A DNA stretch of 41,665 nucleotides from an uncultured Lachnospiraceae bacterium. GTDB lineage: Bacteria > Bacillota > Clostridia > Lachnospirales > Lachnospiraceae. Positions 7,333 to 15,680 of the stretch are shown in pieces. Position numbers and translations under genes: made by a program. Position 1 is the first letter of the stretch; every line of letters begins with the position of its first letter. The notes under the pieces were generated by a model. It was not told the origin of the DNA and searched no databases. It worked only from the letters and a program-made list of their open reading frames with translations. Where the stretch lies: the NCBI GenBank assembly GCA_910585555.1, contig CAJUFU010000005.1:3256-44920 (forward strand). Reading direction: 5' to 3'.

Positions 7333-8856
7333 TTACAGAAGCTCCTTCAATTTCACCCTGTCAATTTTGCCGTTCGCGTTGATGGGCATTTTTTCCACTG
7401 TAATCAACTTGTTTGGCAGCATATACTCAGGCACCAGATGGGAAATCTTTTCATTGATATAGGTCTTTTCCAACGCCTCCTCAATGAACAGCACAATCTT
7501 CTGCCGCTTCTCATCATAGAGACAGCAGCACATAGAAATCTCTTCCAGAGAGGAAACCGCTGTTTCAATCTCTCCCAGTTCAATCCTGTGTCCCATATGT
7601 TTGATCTGAAAATCCTTACGGGAAAGATAGATAAGTTCTCCCCTTTCATTATATTTTACAATATCCCCCGTCCTGTAGATCAGCTCGGGCACATAGGGAT
7701 TTAAGGGATTCTGCACAAAAGCTTCCCGTGTCTTTTCCGGATTGTTGTAATAACCCATGGAGAGGGATGTACCCCGGACACAGAGTTCGCCGGACTCTTC
7801 CCCTGTTACTCTTTCATTCTTATCATTCAAAACCAAAATATCGGTATTGGGCATCGCATAACCAATGGGTAGCGGTTCCTCATCCGCAAATTCACGGTCT
7901 ACCATATAATAAGTGCAGGCATCCGTAATCTCCGTAGGGCCATAGAGATTAGCGTACTGCACCTTGGGCAGAAATTTACGCCACACATTTAACTGCTTGT
8001 TGGGCATCACCTCACCACAGAACAGCACCCGCTTCAAGGTCTCTGACAAATCCACATTTCTAAAAGCCTTAAGCTTCGCCACCACAATCAGCGCCGAAGG
8101 CACCCAGAAAATGGTGTTGATCTTCTTTTCTTTCAAGTATTCCAATAAAAGTACCGGCTGAGCAAACAGATTTTTGGGCACAATATAGGTGGTGGCACCG
8201 GTCTTTATGGTACTATAAATATCCAATATGGAATTATCAAAATAAAAAGGCGCCTGGTTGCCGAAGCTGTCTTTCTCCGTAATCTGAAAGGTCTCCGTTA
8301 CCCAGTCCGTGTAATCTATCACGCTGCGGTGGTTGATGGTCACACCCTTCGGCACGCCCGTAGAGCCGGAGGTGAACAGCACATACAGTAAATCCGTGTC
8401 TATTCCCTTTCTTCTTGCCGTCTCAATCTTATCTTCTCTCTCCTGCTCCAATTCCTGCCCACAGGCATTCAGGGCCTCTTCCAATATGAGGAAATCTCCC
8501 TGATAGGCATACTGCATAAACACATCTTTCAGCGCCGCCGTCGTAATGACAACAGCCGGGTTCAGTACTTCCAGAATCTTATTCACACGGCTCCCCGGCA
8601 TATCCACATCGATGGGGGAATAAAAATTGCAGCTGTAAGCCGCCCCCATAAAGGAAACCAGCACATCCACACCCTTTTCCAAAAAAACAGCCACCGGCCT
8701 TTTGAAAAATCCCCGCTCTATCAACCCATAAGCCACTGCCATGGCCTGCCTGCGCAGCTGTCCAAAGGTGACTTGTTTCTTTTCATCCGCAAAAGCTGTC
8801 TTGTCCGGCAATCTGGCCGCAGTCTCATCCAGCCAGTATGTAACGTTTGCTTTCAT
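7333..8856 (-). CDS. Amino-acid adenylation enzyme (DltA-like carrier-protein ligase)
   Basis: This stand-alone ANL-superfamily adenylation enzyme has 507 residues. Motifs in order: A3 'LFTSGSTGVPKGV', A4 region 'FYFDNSILDIY' with the Asp that binds the substrate amino group in DltA, 'LFCGEVMPN', A5 'NLYGPTE', A7 'YRTGDIV', A8 'IKHMGHRIELGEIE', and A10 'INANGKIDR' with the catalytic Lys. The Cys in 'FCGE' is shared with D-alanine:DltC ligases, where it lines the D-Ala side-chain pocket, so a small amino acid such as D-alanine is a reasonable guess. The enzyme would activate it with ATP and load it on the carrier protein downstream. The ATG at 8856 follows GGGGGA; an in-frame ATG 12 bases earlier lacks a ribosome site. 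Confidence 0.9.
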   Translation of the reverse strand: MKANVTYWLDETAARLPDKTAFADEKKQVTFGQLRRQAMAVAYGLIERGFFKRPVAVFLEKGVDVLVSFMGAAYSCNFYSPIDVDMPGSRVNKILEVLNPAVVITTAALKDVFMQYAYQGDFLILEEALNACGQELEQEREDKIETARRKGIDTDLLYVLFTSGSTGVPKGVTINHRSVIDYTDWVTETFQITEKDSFGNQAPFYFDNSILDIYSTIKTGATTYIVPKNLFAQPVLLLEYLKEKKINTIFWVPSALIVVAKLKAFRNVDLSETLKRVLFCGEVMPNKQLNVWRKFLPKVQYANLYGPTEITDACTYYMVDREFADEEPLPIGYAMPNTDILVLNDKNERVTGEESGELCVRGTSLSMGYYNNPEKTREAFVQNPLNPYVPELIYRTGDIVKYNERGELIYLSRKDFQIKHMGHRIELGEIETAVSSLEEISMCCCLYDEKRQKIVLFIEEALEKTYINEKISHLVPEYMLPNKLITVEKMPINANGKIDRVKLKELL

Positions 8857-8885
8857 AGTTTCCCCCATTTTTCATTTTCAATCTT

Positions 8886-9962
8886 TTATCTTGCCGGAAT
8901 CACCGGATAGAAAGTATCCATCATTTTTTCCGTTTTTACGTGGTAAACATCATATAAATCCGTCATCTCAAGGCCGCATCCCGCCGGATTGTAAGAGCCG
9001 TAGAGGGCAATTCCCCTCTCTTTTGCCAGTTCTTTCACCTTCTCCTCCACTTCCAGGGTAATCTGAAAAGCCTCCTCTGATTCTATGTAATTATACATCA
9101 AGGGCGAATAGGGTGGCAAGTATAAAATAACCTCCACGCCCTGCCCCTGCAGCCAGGCGGTCAGTCCTGCAAACCGCTCCCAATGCTCCTGATCGATCTC
9201 ATGATAATCCGTCAGCCGATAGACCACATGCTGCTCCATGGACTGCCTGGTCAACTCCTCAACGGCGGATACATCGCCTTCCCGCAGCTGCCTCTGATAA
9301 GCAATACTCCCGTCATAATGTTTCAGATACCGCTCCGTCTCCCAGTCATCCGTGTAAGAAACAAGGAAGCGCTTTTTCTGGGGAAGAAGGGTGATATTAT
9401 AGCGGAAATAATCCAGGGAGAGCCATTTGCTCATGTCCATTCCGGTCTCCTTTTGGGGATGCAGATTCCCCTCATCGAATTTTCCATGCAATATCACGCT
9501 CATATAATTTTCATAGGCGGAGAGGTCCTGCCACCTCTCGTTGTCATGACTGGTATTAAATAGAAAGGCATCCACCCCAATGATCATGGTCTTCGGCAGT
9601 TTGTCCTGGGCCGCAAGAATCCCCGTCACCGCAAGCAAATCATAGACCGTAGACTCTGACAAACCTGCGTTATAAAAGGAATCCGTGCCAAACATGCTGT
9701 GTTCAAAATTCATCACCCGGCTGGATCCTGCCACAATCACGTCCCTGGCCTCCTGCTGTTTCATACAGGCCAAAAGAAGGCTGCGGTCATTAAAATCCGA
9801 TTCTTCCAGCCCTTCCACATTCCGGCCATATACAGCCATCTGTTCCCCAATCTGATCATAGGTAACGCGCAGCATCGCATAAGAATCCACATACCAATTA
9901 ACCGCCCCCACGAAAAGGATAACCGGCAGAAGAAAAAGTATCGCCTTACACCATTTTTTCAT
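8886..9962 (-). CDS. Membrane-anchored SGNH-like protein (DltD-like partner)
   Basis: The 358-residue protein has a single N-terminal membrane anchor (about residues 7-25) and an extracellular domain. 'VIVAGSSRVMNFEHSMF' fits block I of SGNH hydrolases (G-S-S with the nucleophile Ser), 'FYNAGLSESTVYD' fits the Gly-containing block II, and 'DLYDVYHVK' near the end fits the D-x-x-H block. DltD and the AlgJ/AlgX proteins combine such a domain with an MBOAT protein to finish acyl transfer outside the cell. Its start overlaps the stop of the preceding membrane-protein gene by 4 bases (ATGA). Similarity to DltD proper is only structural in character, so a role as esterase or accessory transferase remains open. 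Confidence 0.75.
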   Translation of the reverse strand: MKKWCKAILFLLPVILFVGAVNWYVDSYAMLRVTYDQIGEQMAVYGRNVEGLEESDFNDRSLLLACMKQQEARDVIVAGSSRVMNFEHSMFGTDSFYNAGLSESTVYDLLAVTGILAAQDKLPKTMIIGVDAFLFNTSHDNERWQDLSAYENYMSVILHGKFDEGNLHPQKETGMDMSKWLSLDYFRYNITLLPQKKRFLVSYTDDWETERYLKHYDGSIAYQRQLREGDVSAVEELTRQSMEQHVVYRLTDYHEIDQEHWERFAGLTAWLQGQGVEVILYLPPYSPLMYNYIESEEAFQITLEVEEKVKELAKERGIALYGSYNPAGCGLEMTDLYDVYHVKTEKMMDTFYPVIPAR

Positions 9963-11611
9963 TCTGATACTGCTGCTCCTTTCTCCGTATGGGAATCTCC
10001 TTCTTCTCTCTTTTCAAAGGGCCCGAATGTATAGCCAAACAAGAGTGGGAATGCCGCAAACAACCCATAAGCATAACGGAACTCATTGTATACCGGCGAA
10101 GCCAGAAGCAGACTGACTAACAGCATGATATACGGCACATAGCACAGAGCCCTCTTTCTCTGCCAGGCCAGATAGGCAAGACTAAGAAGCATCACCCAGG
10201 TATTGAGACCCAGGCTCCACACTTTATTGTACAAATCCTGAAATCCCTGCAAGTATCTTCCCATGGCCAGACTCTGGTCATAGGTAAAAAGCTTCCTCTC
10301 GGCGGTGATTCCAAAGGGATTGTCCACCATAAAATATTCTCCGTAAAGATACTGTCCGTGAGGCACCCTGTAAGCCCAATAACCGGCTGTCTGTCTGACC
10401 TCTCCCTCCAGATACAGCATGGGATTTCTAAGCCCCACCCGCAGCCACAGCTTAAAATACTCCCACTTATTTTCCGCAATCGCCTGCTGATTGCCCTCTT
10501 CCCGAATCAGGTTTTTCGTCACATCAAACAGATAGGGGTTGTAATATTCTTCCATCTGCTCAAGGGGGACAACCCGCTCCATCATCGCAATCTCTTCCTC
10601 CGTCAGACTGCCGCCCCGCATATAGGCACAGAGAAGATGCTGGGTGGGCATCGTCAACCCCTCGATGGTATCCGCTTTTTCCACCTGCATTCCTTTTAAT
10701 ATAGGTCCCTGATAGAGCAGATAGCAGGCAAGTACCGCAGCGGCACAGGCAAGTGTCCGCACCGGCACAACTCTGCCGCTTTCCTTTCTTTTACAGCACC
10801 ACTTGTAAACAATTTCCACAAAGGCGGTGCCCGCAAAGATTAGAATGCCGTTACTGCGCAAAAGACAGACTGACAGTCCTGTCACAAAATAGAGTATCCA
10901 TTGCCGGCCGCCCTTTTCTTTCTCCAAATCAAAAGTATGACTCATCCAGGCAAAAAACACAAGGGCCGATACAAAAAAGGCATCTTTTCCCATACAGATG
11001 CTCAGCATTCCATGTACAGGCAGGGCTATGTAAAAGCCAACTGCCAAGATAAGCCACAAAAGGCGCGTCCCCCGCTTATACAGCACATACAGACAAAATG
11101 CAAAGGTAAACGCCACAAGCGCCATCTGCCAGAACGTATAAAAGGCCACCGCTCCCGTGTATGTACCCGACACCTTATAGCCAATCGTGACAAAGACCTG
11201 CATAATCATCGTGTGGAAATAGGGATGGTGATTTGACCGGGCTTTCCACCCCAAAATCTGCTCCAGCTGCCATATGGCATCATTGTTGAACCAGGTAGGA
11301 TAATACATCAGATAATAAGGCAGATAGCTGAGCAGACAAATTGCAAAAAAAACCAGGAAAACATACCATCTGCCCGGCCGTCTTTTCAAATCATCTTTCC
11401 GGGGAACCACCATGCAAAAGATAAGCAAAACCGCATAAGCGGCAGCGGCCCACAATATAATTCTTCCTATATTCTGCAGATTAGAATACTCTGCGGACTT
11501 CTGCCAGTTTCCCAGAACGATGAACGCCCCATAGCACAACGAAAAGGGAACCAAGACCAGAAACTGCCATCCGGCAGGCAAAGTTATTCCTTTTTTCTTC
11601 AGTATCTCCAT
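9959..11611 (-). CDS. Polytopic membrane protein, DUF6020-like (probable GT-C glycosyltransferase)
   Basis: This protein of about 550 residues has ten or more membrane segments. After the first segments comes 'YYPTWFNNDAIWQLEQILGW' and then 'SNHHPYFHTMIMQ', the pattern of an acidic residue after the first long loop plus a His-rich second loop seen in GT-C membrane transferases using polyprenyl-phosphate sugars. The protein at 29755-31566 shares this layout ('YPGFFVYDAQDEYVQ', 'STHHPLVH'). The ATG at 11611 has GGAG 6 bases upstream and is preferred to one at 11623. It sits directly upstream of the dlt-like cassette with a 4-base overlap. A GT-C role is inferred; substrate and product are unknown. 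Confidence 0.75.
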   Translation of the reverse strand: MEILKKKGITLPAGWQFLVLVPFSLCYGAFIVLGNWQKSAEYSNLQNIGRIILWAAAAYAVLLIFCMVVPRKDDLKRRPGRWYVFLVFFAICLLSYLPYYLMYYPTWFNNDAIWQLEQILGWKARSNHHPYFHTMIMQVFVTIGYKVSGTYTGAVAFYTFWQMALVAFTFAFCLYVLYKRGTRLLWLILAVGFYIALPVHGMLSICMGKDAFFVSALVFFAWMSHTFDLEKEKGGRQWILYFVTGLSVCLLRSNGILIFAGTAFVEIVYKWCCKRKESGRVVPVRTLACAAAVLACYLLYQGPILKGMQVEKADTIEGLTMPTQHLLCAYMRGGSLTEEEIAMMERVVPLEQMEEYYNPYLFDVTKNLIREEGNQQAIAENKWEYFKLWLRVGLRNPMLYLEGEVRQTAGYWAYRVPHGQYLYGEYFMVDNPFGITAERKLFTYDQSLAMGRYLQGFQDLYNKVWSLGLNTWVMLLSLAYLAWQRKRALCYVPYIMLLVSLLLASPVYNEFRYAYGLFAAFPLLFGYTFGPFEKREEGDSHTEKGAAVSE

Positions 11612-11693
11612 CCTGATCTCCATTCTCTTACATACACTTCCTGTTCATTTCACATGAATCTTTACGATTTCACTGTACAGAACATACCCCATT

Positions 11694-12818
11694 TTAGGCA
11701 TTCTCACATCCCCACTGCCTGATCAGTTCCACATAGTTCTCCGTGGTAAAATCCCTGGCACGTTTCAGGGACATTTCCCGATAATGAGCCATTTTGCCGG
11801 AATCCTCCAACAAGTCCGTCACCCGCCTTGCCAGATCCCTCTCTTCTTCTGTTATGACACCTGCGTCACAATTAACTTCCGGGCTCATATTGGGAAGCAA
11901 GATTCCATAGCACTCTTCCAAAATCTCCGCCGGCCCCGTCGGACAGTCTGTGGAAATCGCCGGAAGTCCCAGCGCCATAGCCTCCACCAGCGCGTTTGGA
12001 AATCCTTCCCGGTAGGAAGTCAGCACATAAACTGCCGCCCTTTGCAGATATGGAAAGGGATTGCGCTTCATGCCCGTAAAATACACATCCTCTTCCACCC
12101 CAAGTGCCCTGGCCAGCTCTTTATATATGGTAAATGTGCCGTCTCCGATAATCATCAGTCTGGCGTTTTCCACCTTACGCTTCACCAAAGCAAAGGCCTT
12201 AATCAGATGCCAAAATCCCTTTACCTCATCCTCGCGTCCCATGGATGCAATGATGGGACCCTCCTCCTTCCAGGGAAGCTTTGGTGCTTCCGCCCGGGCT
12301 TTCGCCTGCAGATCGGCCATATCCAACGGATTATATAAGGTTACCGCTTTATTGCACCCATATTTTTTCCGCAGCTCATCCTCTATCTGCCTGGCACAGC
12401 ATAATATTCTGTCGGCCCGTCTCACAAAAAGTCTGATTTTTCCTTCATCCTCCATGTCCATGTAGCTGCGCAGGCCAACCCATATCTTCCCGCATTTTCC
12501 GGAAAGAACATTGACGATATTGGCCGTGGAACCGAAGCTGTAGGCAATATCCGGCCGCAGCTTTCTTTTCAGCTGCCATAGTTTTAAGCTGCGCTGTATC
12601 ACACGAAACACTTTGCCTGCCAAACCTTTTTTCACACCCAAATGAATATCAATCACAGGAATCCCTTCGATATCATAGGCTATATCATGAGAGTCAAAGA
12701 GCACAATACAGACTTCATAATATGGCATAAGCAGTCTTGCCGTGGCCACGCATACACGCTCAAATCCTCCCTGATGCAGCATGGGCACAATGAGCATCAT
12801 TTTCATTTTCTTATTCAT
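11694..12818 (-). CDS. Glycosyltransferase family 4
   Basis: This is a GT-B fold protein of 374 residues. The glycine-rich acceptor loop is 'MLHQGGFERVCVATARLL'. The donor domain has 'IASMGREDEVKGFWHLIKAF', 'LMIIGDG' and 'SYREGFPNALVEAMALGLPAISTDCPTGP', including the E-x7-E motif. It should add a hexose or amino sugar to the lipid-linked repeat unit. Its first 8 bases overlap the stop region of the DUF3791 gene upstream, so it is translated within the same message as the DUF3791-DUF3990 genes. Donor specificity is not evident. Confidence 0.92.
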   Translation of the reverse strand: MNKKMKMMLIVPMLHQGGFERVCVATARLLMPYYEVCIVLFDSHDIAYDIEGIPVIDIHLGVKKGLAGKVFRVIQRSLKLWQLKRKLRPDIAYSFGSTANIVNVLSGKCGKIWVGLRSYMDMEDEGKIRLFVRRADRILCCARQIEDELRKKYGCNKAVTLYNPLDMADLQAKARAEAPKLPWKEEGPIIASMGREDEVKGFWHLIKAFALVKRKVENARLMIIGDGTFTIYKELARALGVEEDVYFTGMKRNPFPYLQRAAVYVLTSYREGFPNALVEAMALGLPAISTDCPTGPAEILEECYGILLPNMSPEVNCDAGVITEEERDLARRVTDLLEDSGKMAHYREMSLKRARDFTTENYVELIRQWGCENA

Positions 12819-13032
12819 TTGTGGTTTTCTCCCAATACTCTTCTTTTAAATCTTCCGCCAAATAATCATCACTCATGCAATGCAAATCGGCCACTCCTTC
12901 TCGCAGAAGCTGATATTCTTTAGACCGATAAAAGAAATCCAATGCAGCATCCAATGTCAGATTGCATTTTTTAGCAAAGAGTGCAACGACTCTGGCATAT
13001 TTCTTCTGTAAAAGAATTGGATTTGCCATCAT
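12811..13032 (-). CDS. DUF3791-family small protein (second copy of a flanking pair)
   Basis: The protein has 73 residues: 'VVALFAKKCNLTLDAALDFFYRSKEYQLLREGVADLHCMSDDYLAEDL'. This is the DUF3791 pattern (helical, with the 'a..Fl..S..y.ll......lh..sd.y...dl' block). The start overlaps the DUF3990 stop by 4 bases (ATGA) and the stop overlaps the next glycosyltransferase start. DUF3791 and DUF3990 genes are repeatedly found side by side in Clostridia. Function is unknown; an antitoxin or partner role for the DUF3990 protein is my inference. Confidence 0.8.
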   Translation of the reverse strand: MMANPILLQKKYARVVALFAKKCNLTLDAALDFFYRSKEYQLLREGVADLHCMSDDYLAEDLKEEYWEKTTNE

Positions 13033-13424
13033 AACTTCCCACTCCCTTCAAAGTGCAGATAATGATCGATTATCTTCTGAGAACGGATGCATATCTGCGC
13101 ATTTGGCTTCTCATATTTCAACCGTCCAAGAGCCTCTGTCTTTGTTATCAACTTCTGAAAATATAATTCAACCGTGTCAAACACCTTATCATTAGCCACG
13201 CCGCCCATCACAATATCATAATCTGTCGTATCCTCTCCTCGGCGGCAAAGAAAAACAAAATCCAACCATTCTTCCGAATAAGAATCGAAGTTAAGAACCC
13301 TCACACCTTCCGCCTGCTCCTTGATAGGCGTCACATAGAATCCGGGCCCAAAGTCCACTCTCTTCCGAGAATGTTTCGTATCAGGTTTATCCACTATGAT
13401 ACGGGAACCATGATAAACAATCAT
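13029..13424 (-). CDS. DUF3990-family protein, predicted ADP-ribosyltransferase fold
   Basis: The 131-residue protein begins 'MIVYHGSRIIVDKPD', followed by 'RVDFGPGFYVTPIKEQA' and a late 'NAQICIRSQKI'. This is the DUF3990 layout: a His in 'YHGS', a Tyr in 'GFYVT', and a Gln/Glu before a beta strand near the end. It matches the H-Y-[QE] signature of the diphtheria-toxin-like ADP-ribosyltransferase superfamily, to which the family has been assigned. It overlaps both flanking DUF3791 genes by 4 bases. It is not a glycan enzyme; a small toxin or regulator modifying a cell target is plausible. NAD use and target are unproven. Confidence 0.75.
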   Translation of the reverse strand: MIVYHGSRIIVDKPDTKHSRKRVDFGPGFYVTPIKEQAEGVRVLNFDSYSEEWLDFVFLCRRGEDTTDYDIVMGGVANDKVFDTVELYFQKLITKTEALGRLKYEKPNAQICIRSQKIIDHYLHFEGSGKL

Positions 13425-13666
13425 ATGCTTACCCCCTGCTCCTGCATGATATTCTCAATATCTTCCAGAATATATTCCTTATCCTGTGTATGCAAAAATT
13501 CGTACCCCGGAACAATGTAATTACCTAAAATGTTACTTCTGTCTTTCACGGCAACATATACATCTGTGGCATTTCTTCCCTGCTTTAATGCCATATTTTC
13601 GATACAAAAGATTACAAACTCCAACTCCTCTTCTGTTCTCACCGGTACAGCTTCCATTCTTCCCAT
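13421..13666 (-). CDS. DUF3791-family small protein (first copy of a flanking pair)
   Basis: The protein has 81 residues from the preferred start at 13666, where GGAGAG stands 7 bases upstream; an ATG at 13681 lacks a good site. 'EEELEFVIFCIENMALKQGRNATDVYVAVKDRSNILGNYIVPGYEFLHTQDKEYILEDI' matches DUF3791. It differs clearly from the copy at 12811-13032, so this is not a recent duplication. It opens the three-gene coupled set DUF3791-DUF3990-DUF3791 and is separated from the upstream glycosyltransferase by 45 bases. Function is unknown. Confidence 0.75.
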   Translation of the reverse strand: MGRMEAVPVRTEEELEFVIFCIENMALKQGRNATDVYVAVKDRSNILGNYIVPGYEFLHTQDKEYILEDIENIMQEQGVSI

Positions 13667-13690
13667 ACACCAACTCTCCATCTTGGTTTT

Positions 13691-13720
13691 TCTATATCTG
13701 CCTTTTATGAATTATTCCAA
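13691..13720 (-). promoter_or_regulatory. Weak candidate promoter before the DUF3791-DUF3990 genes
   Basis: Minus-strand TTGGAA, 18 bases, TATAGA at the end of the upstream glycosyltransferase gene, just before the DUF3791 start. The match is only moderate and lies partly in coding sequence. It would allow expression of the small genes apart from the long operon. Confidence 0.25.
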
Positions 13721-14860
13721 CGTCCCCGTCAAATAGAACCGTTCCAGTCTTTTCGCCTGTTCCCGCACATCGAAACCGGCTTTTCTGACCGCCTCGCATC
13801 TGTCTCTTCTCTCATATACCAGACTGCGTTCTACTTCCCCGGCCCACTGTTCCGCACCATCCTCCAGACTGTGAAAGCTCACCAGCTCACTGATCCCAAC
13901 TTCCTTGGTAATCCTGTCGGAAATGATACATCGAAGCCCGGCCGCCTGGGCCTCCACCACGGTGCCAGGCAGTCCCTCGAACCGGGAAGGAAAGAGAAAC
14001 AAATCAAATGCCTGATAGTAGGCCTCCACATCTTTGCGGTTTCCTAAAAACAGCACATCCTTTTCTATACCAAGTGCCGCCGCCTGGGCTTTTGCCGCCG
14101 CCATGCCCTCGCCTTCGCCTAACAACAGAAGCTTGCACTGCTTTCCCTTCTTTGCAAGATTCTGATGCAGTCTGCTAAAAACCTCCAATAAGAACTCATG
14201 ATTTTTGGAATAATGAAACCTGCCTACATGCCCGATTGCATAGCTGTCTCCCAAGGAAAGCTCTGCCCGCATTTTCTCCCGCAGGGCGGCATTATACCGA
14301 AATCTCATTGCATCAATGGCATTGGGCACCAGGCGCGCTTTCGGGGAAGTACTCCATTTCGGACCAAACACAGAAATTCCGGCCTCTTTCGAACAGGCCA
14401 AACAATAATCTGCCTTTTCAAGCAATGAGAGCCTAAGAAACTTCGTCGCAAGCCCTTTTATCCCTTTATCCACTCCTGCGCTTCTGGCATGGGCACACAC
14501 TACAGGCACTCCCGCCCTTTTCGCCAAAGGCAGATAGATGACCGCCGTGCTGGTCATATGCCCCTGCACTACCGCAAACGCATGATGCTTTTGAAAGAAT
14601 TCACGAACGGCACGCCGATAAGCAGCATAATTATAGACCATAAATTTAGGAAGCGCATAAACTTTTCCGCCCAGCGCCTCCACTTCTTTCTCATAAAAAT
14701 GTTTTTCATAAGCCGCAGAATCTATATCTCTGCGATGTATCAGGAAATCAAACTGTATTTTCTCCCTGTCCATACAGCGGTACAAATCCATCACTCTGCT
14801 CTCCGCACCGCCGAGACTTAAGCCTCCCAGCACATGCAGCACCCGCACCGGTTCTCCCAT
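13712..14860 (-). CDS. Glycosyltransferase family 4 (EpsF-like)
   Basis: The 382-residue protein has a GT-B fold, with the acceptor loop 'LGGLSLGGAESRVMDLYR' and the donor domain 'GHVGRFHYSKNHEFLLEVF', 'LLLLGEGEG', 'LFPSRFEGLPGTVVEAQAAGL' (E-x7-E). The layout and the N-terminal 'RVLHVLGGLSLGGAESRVMDLYR' resemble EpsF-type enzymes of exopolysaccharide clusters. AGGAGG lies 5 bases before the ATG. It would act on the cytosolic face on a lipid-linked acceptor; linkage and sugar are unknown. Confidence 0.92.
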   Translation of the reverse strand: MGEPVRVLHVLGGLSLGGAESRVMDLYRCMDREKIQFDFLIHRRDIDSAAYEKHFYEKEVEALGGKVYALPKFMVYNYAAYRRAVREFFQKHHAFAVVQGHMTSTAVIYLPLAKRAGVPVVCAHARSAGVDKGIKGLATKFLRLSLLEKADYCLACSKEAGISVFGPKWSTSPKARLVPNAIDAMRFRYNAALREKMRAELSLGDSYAIGHVGRFHYSKNHEFLLEVFSRLHQNLAKKGKQCKLLLLGEGEGMAAAKAQAAALGIEKDVLFLGNRKDVEAYYQAFDLFLFPSRFEGLPGTVVEAQAAGLRCIISDRITKEVGISELVSFHSLEDGAEQWAGEVERSLVYERRDRCEAVRKAGFDVREQAKRLERFYLTGTLE

Positions 14861-14916
14861 ATGAGCCTCCTGTCAGCTTTTCGCAAAACTCTTTCACTGT
14901 CTTTTTATGACGCCAT

Positions 14917-15645
14917 TTACATAAACTTCACAAGCATATGCTTTACCGCCGCCAGCATATACTCCCGTATATTCCCTGCCGCCGTCCTCTTTGCCGGCTT
15001 TTCCAGCAAATATTCCTCATAAGATATGACATTCTGTTCTTGTAATATCTTCCGGTATTTTTCCATGTCCCGGCCGCTTAAGGTATTGGTATGTACCACC
15101 ATGGTGGTAAACCCTTTGTCCTTCTTAAAACTGTTCTCTAATCGAAAAGAAATGGGATAGAAGATAAGCCCCTGCCGCAGATAAGGTCCGCTGCCGAACC
15201 CGTCCGTCAGCCCCTTAAATCCGGCCTGCTTTAAGGCCCGCAGCGTATTCCGGTCATAAGAGTGGGCCGGGGCCATAAAAAGATTTGTCGTAATCCCATG
15301 CCCTGCAAGAATCTCTTTCCCATGCTCTAACATGGCAAGCTGCTCCTGGTAGGGCACGCCCGCAAATTCTGAAAAATCATTTAAGGGGAACACCCCGCCC
15401 TTATGCTGTGTATACACATGATAACAGCCGTGCTGGGCGACCACCCAGCCCTCCTTCTGACGCTTCCTTACAGCTTCCCAGAAATCTTCCCTGAAAGCAT
15501 CCCGGTTCAAATTCTCATCCCGGTTGTCCGGCACCACACCGATTAGCGGCTTGATACCGAATTCATCCAAAAGCCCCGCAAACGCCGTAAACTTTTTCCA
15601 ATCCATGCCAGGCGTAATATCGTCCAGCCGAACCGCAATCTTCAT
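14917..15645 (-). CDS. DUF2334-family, polysaccharide-deacetylase-like protein
   Basis: This is a cytoplasmic 242-residue protein without signal peptide. NodB-like features are 'AVRLDDITPGMDW' (Asp pair), 'VVAQHGCYHVYT' (His-x3-His metal ligands), and 'FMAPAHSYDRNTL'. These match DUF2334, a branch of the metal-dependent carbohydrate esterase CE4 fold. A role in removing an acetyl group from a sugar intermediate inside the cell fits its place between a glycosyltransferase and a formyltransferase-like gene: deacetylation could expose an amine for formylation. That coupling is inference. Confidence 0.8.
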   Translation of the reverse strand: MKIAVRLDDITPGMDWKKFTAFAGLLDEFGIKPLIGVVPDNRDENLNRDAFREDFWEAVRKRQKEGWVVAQHGCYHVYTQHKGGVFPLNDFSEFAGVPYQEQLAMLEHGKEILAGHGITTNLFMAPAHSYDRNTLRALKQAGFKGLTDGFGSGPYLRQGLIFYPISFRLENSFKKDKGFTTMVVHTNTLSGRDMEKYRKILQEQNVISYEEYLLEKPAKRTAAGNIREYMLAAVKHMLVKFM

Positions 15646-15680
15646 ATATTTCTCTGCCTGCCTCCATCCTTCTTCTCACA

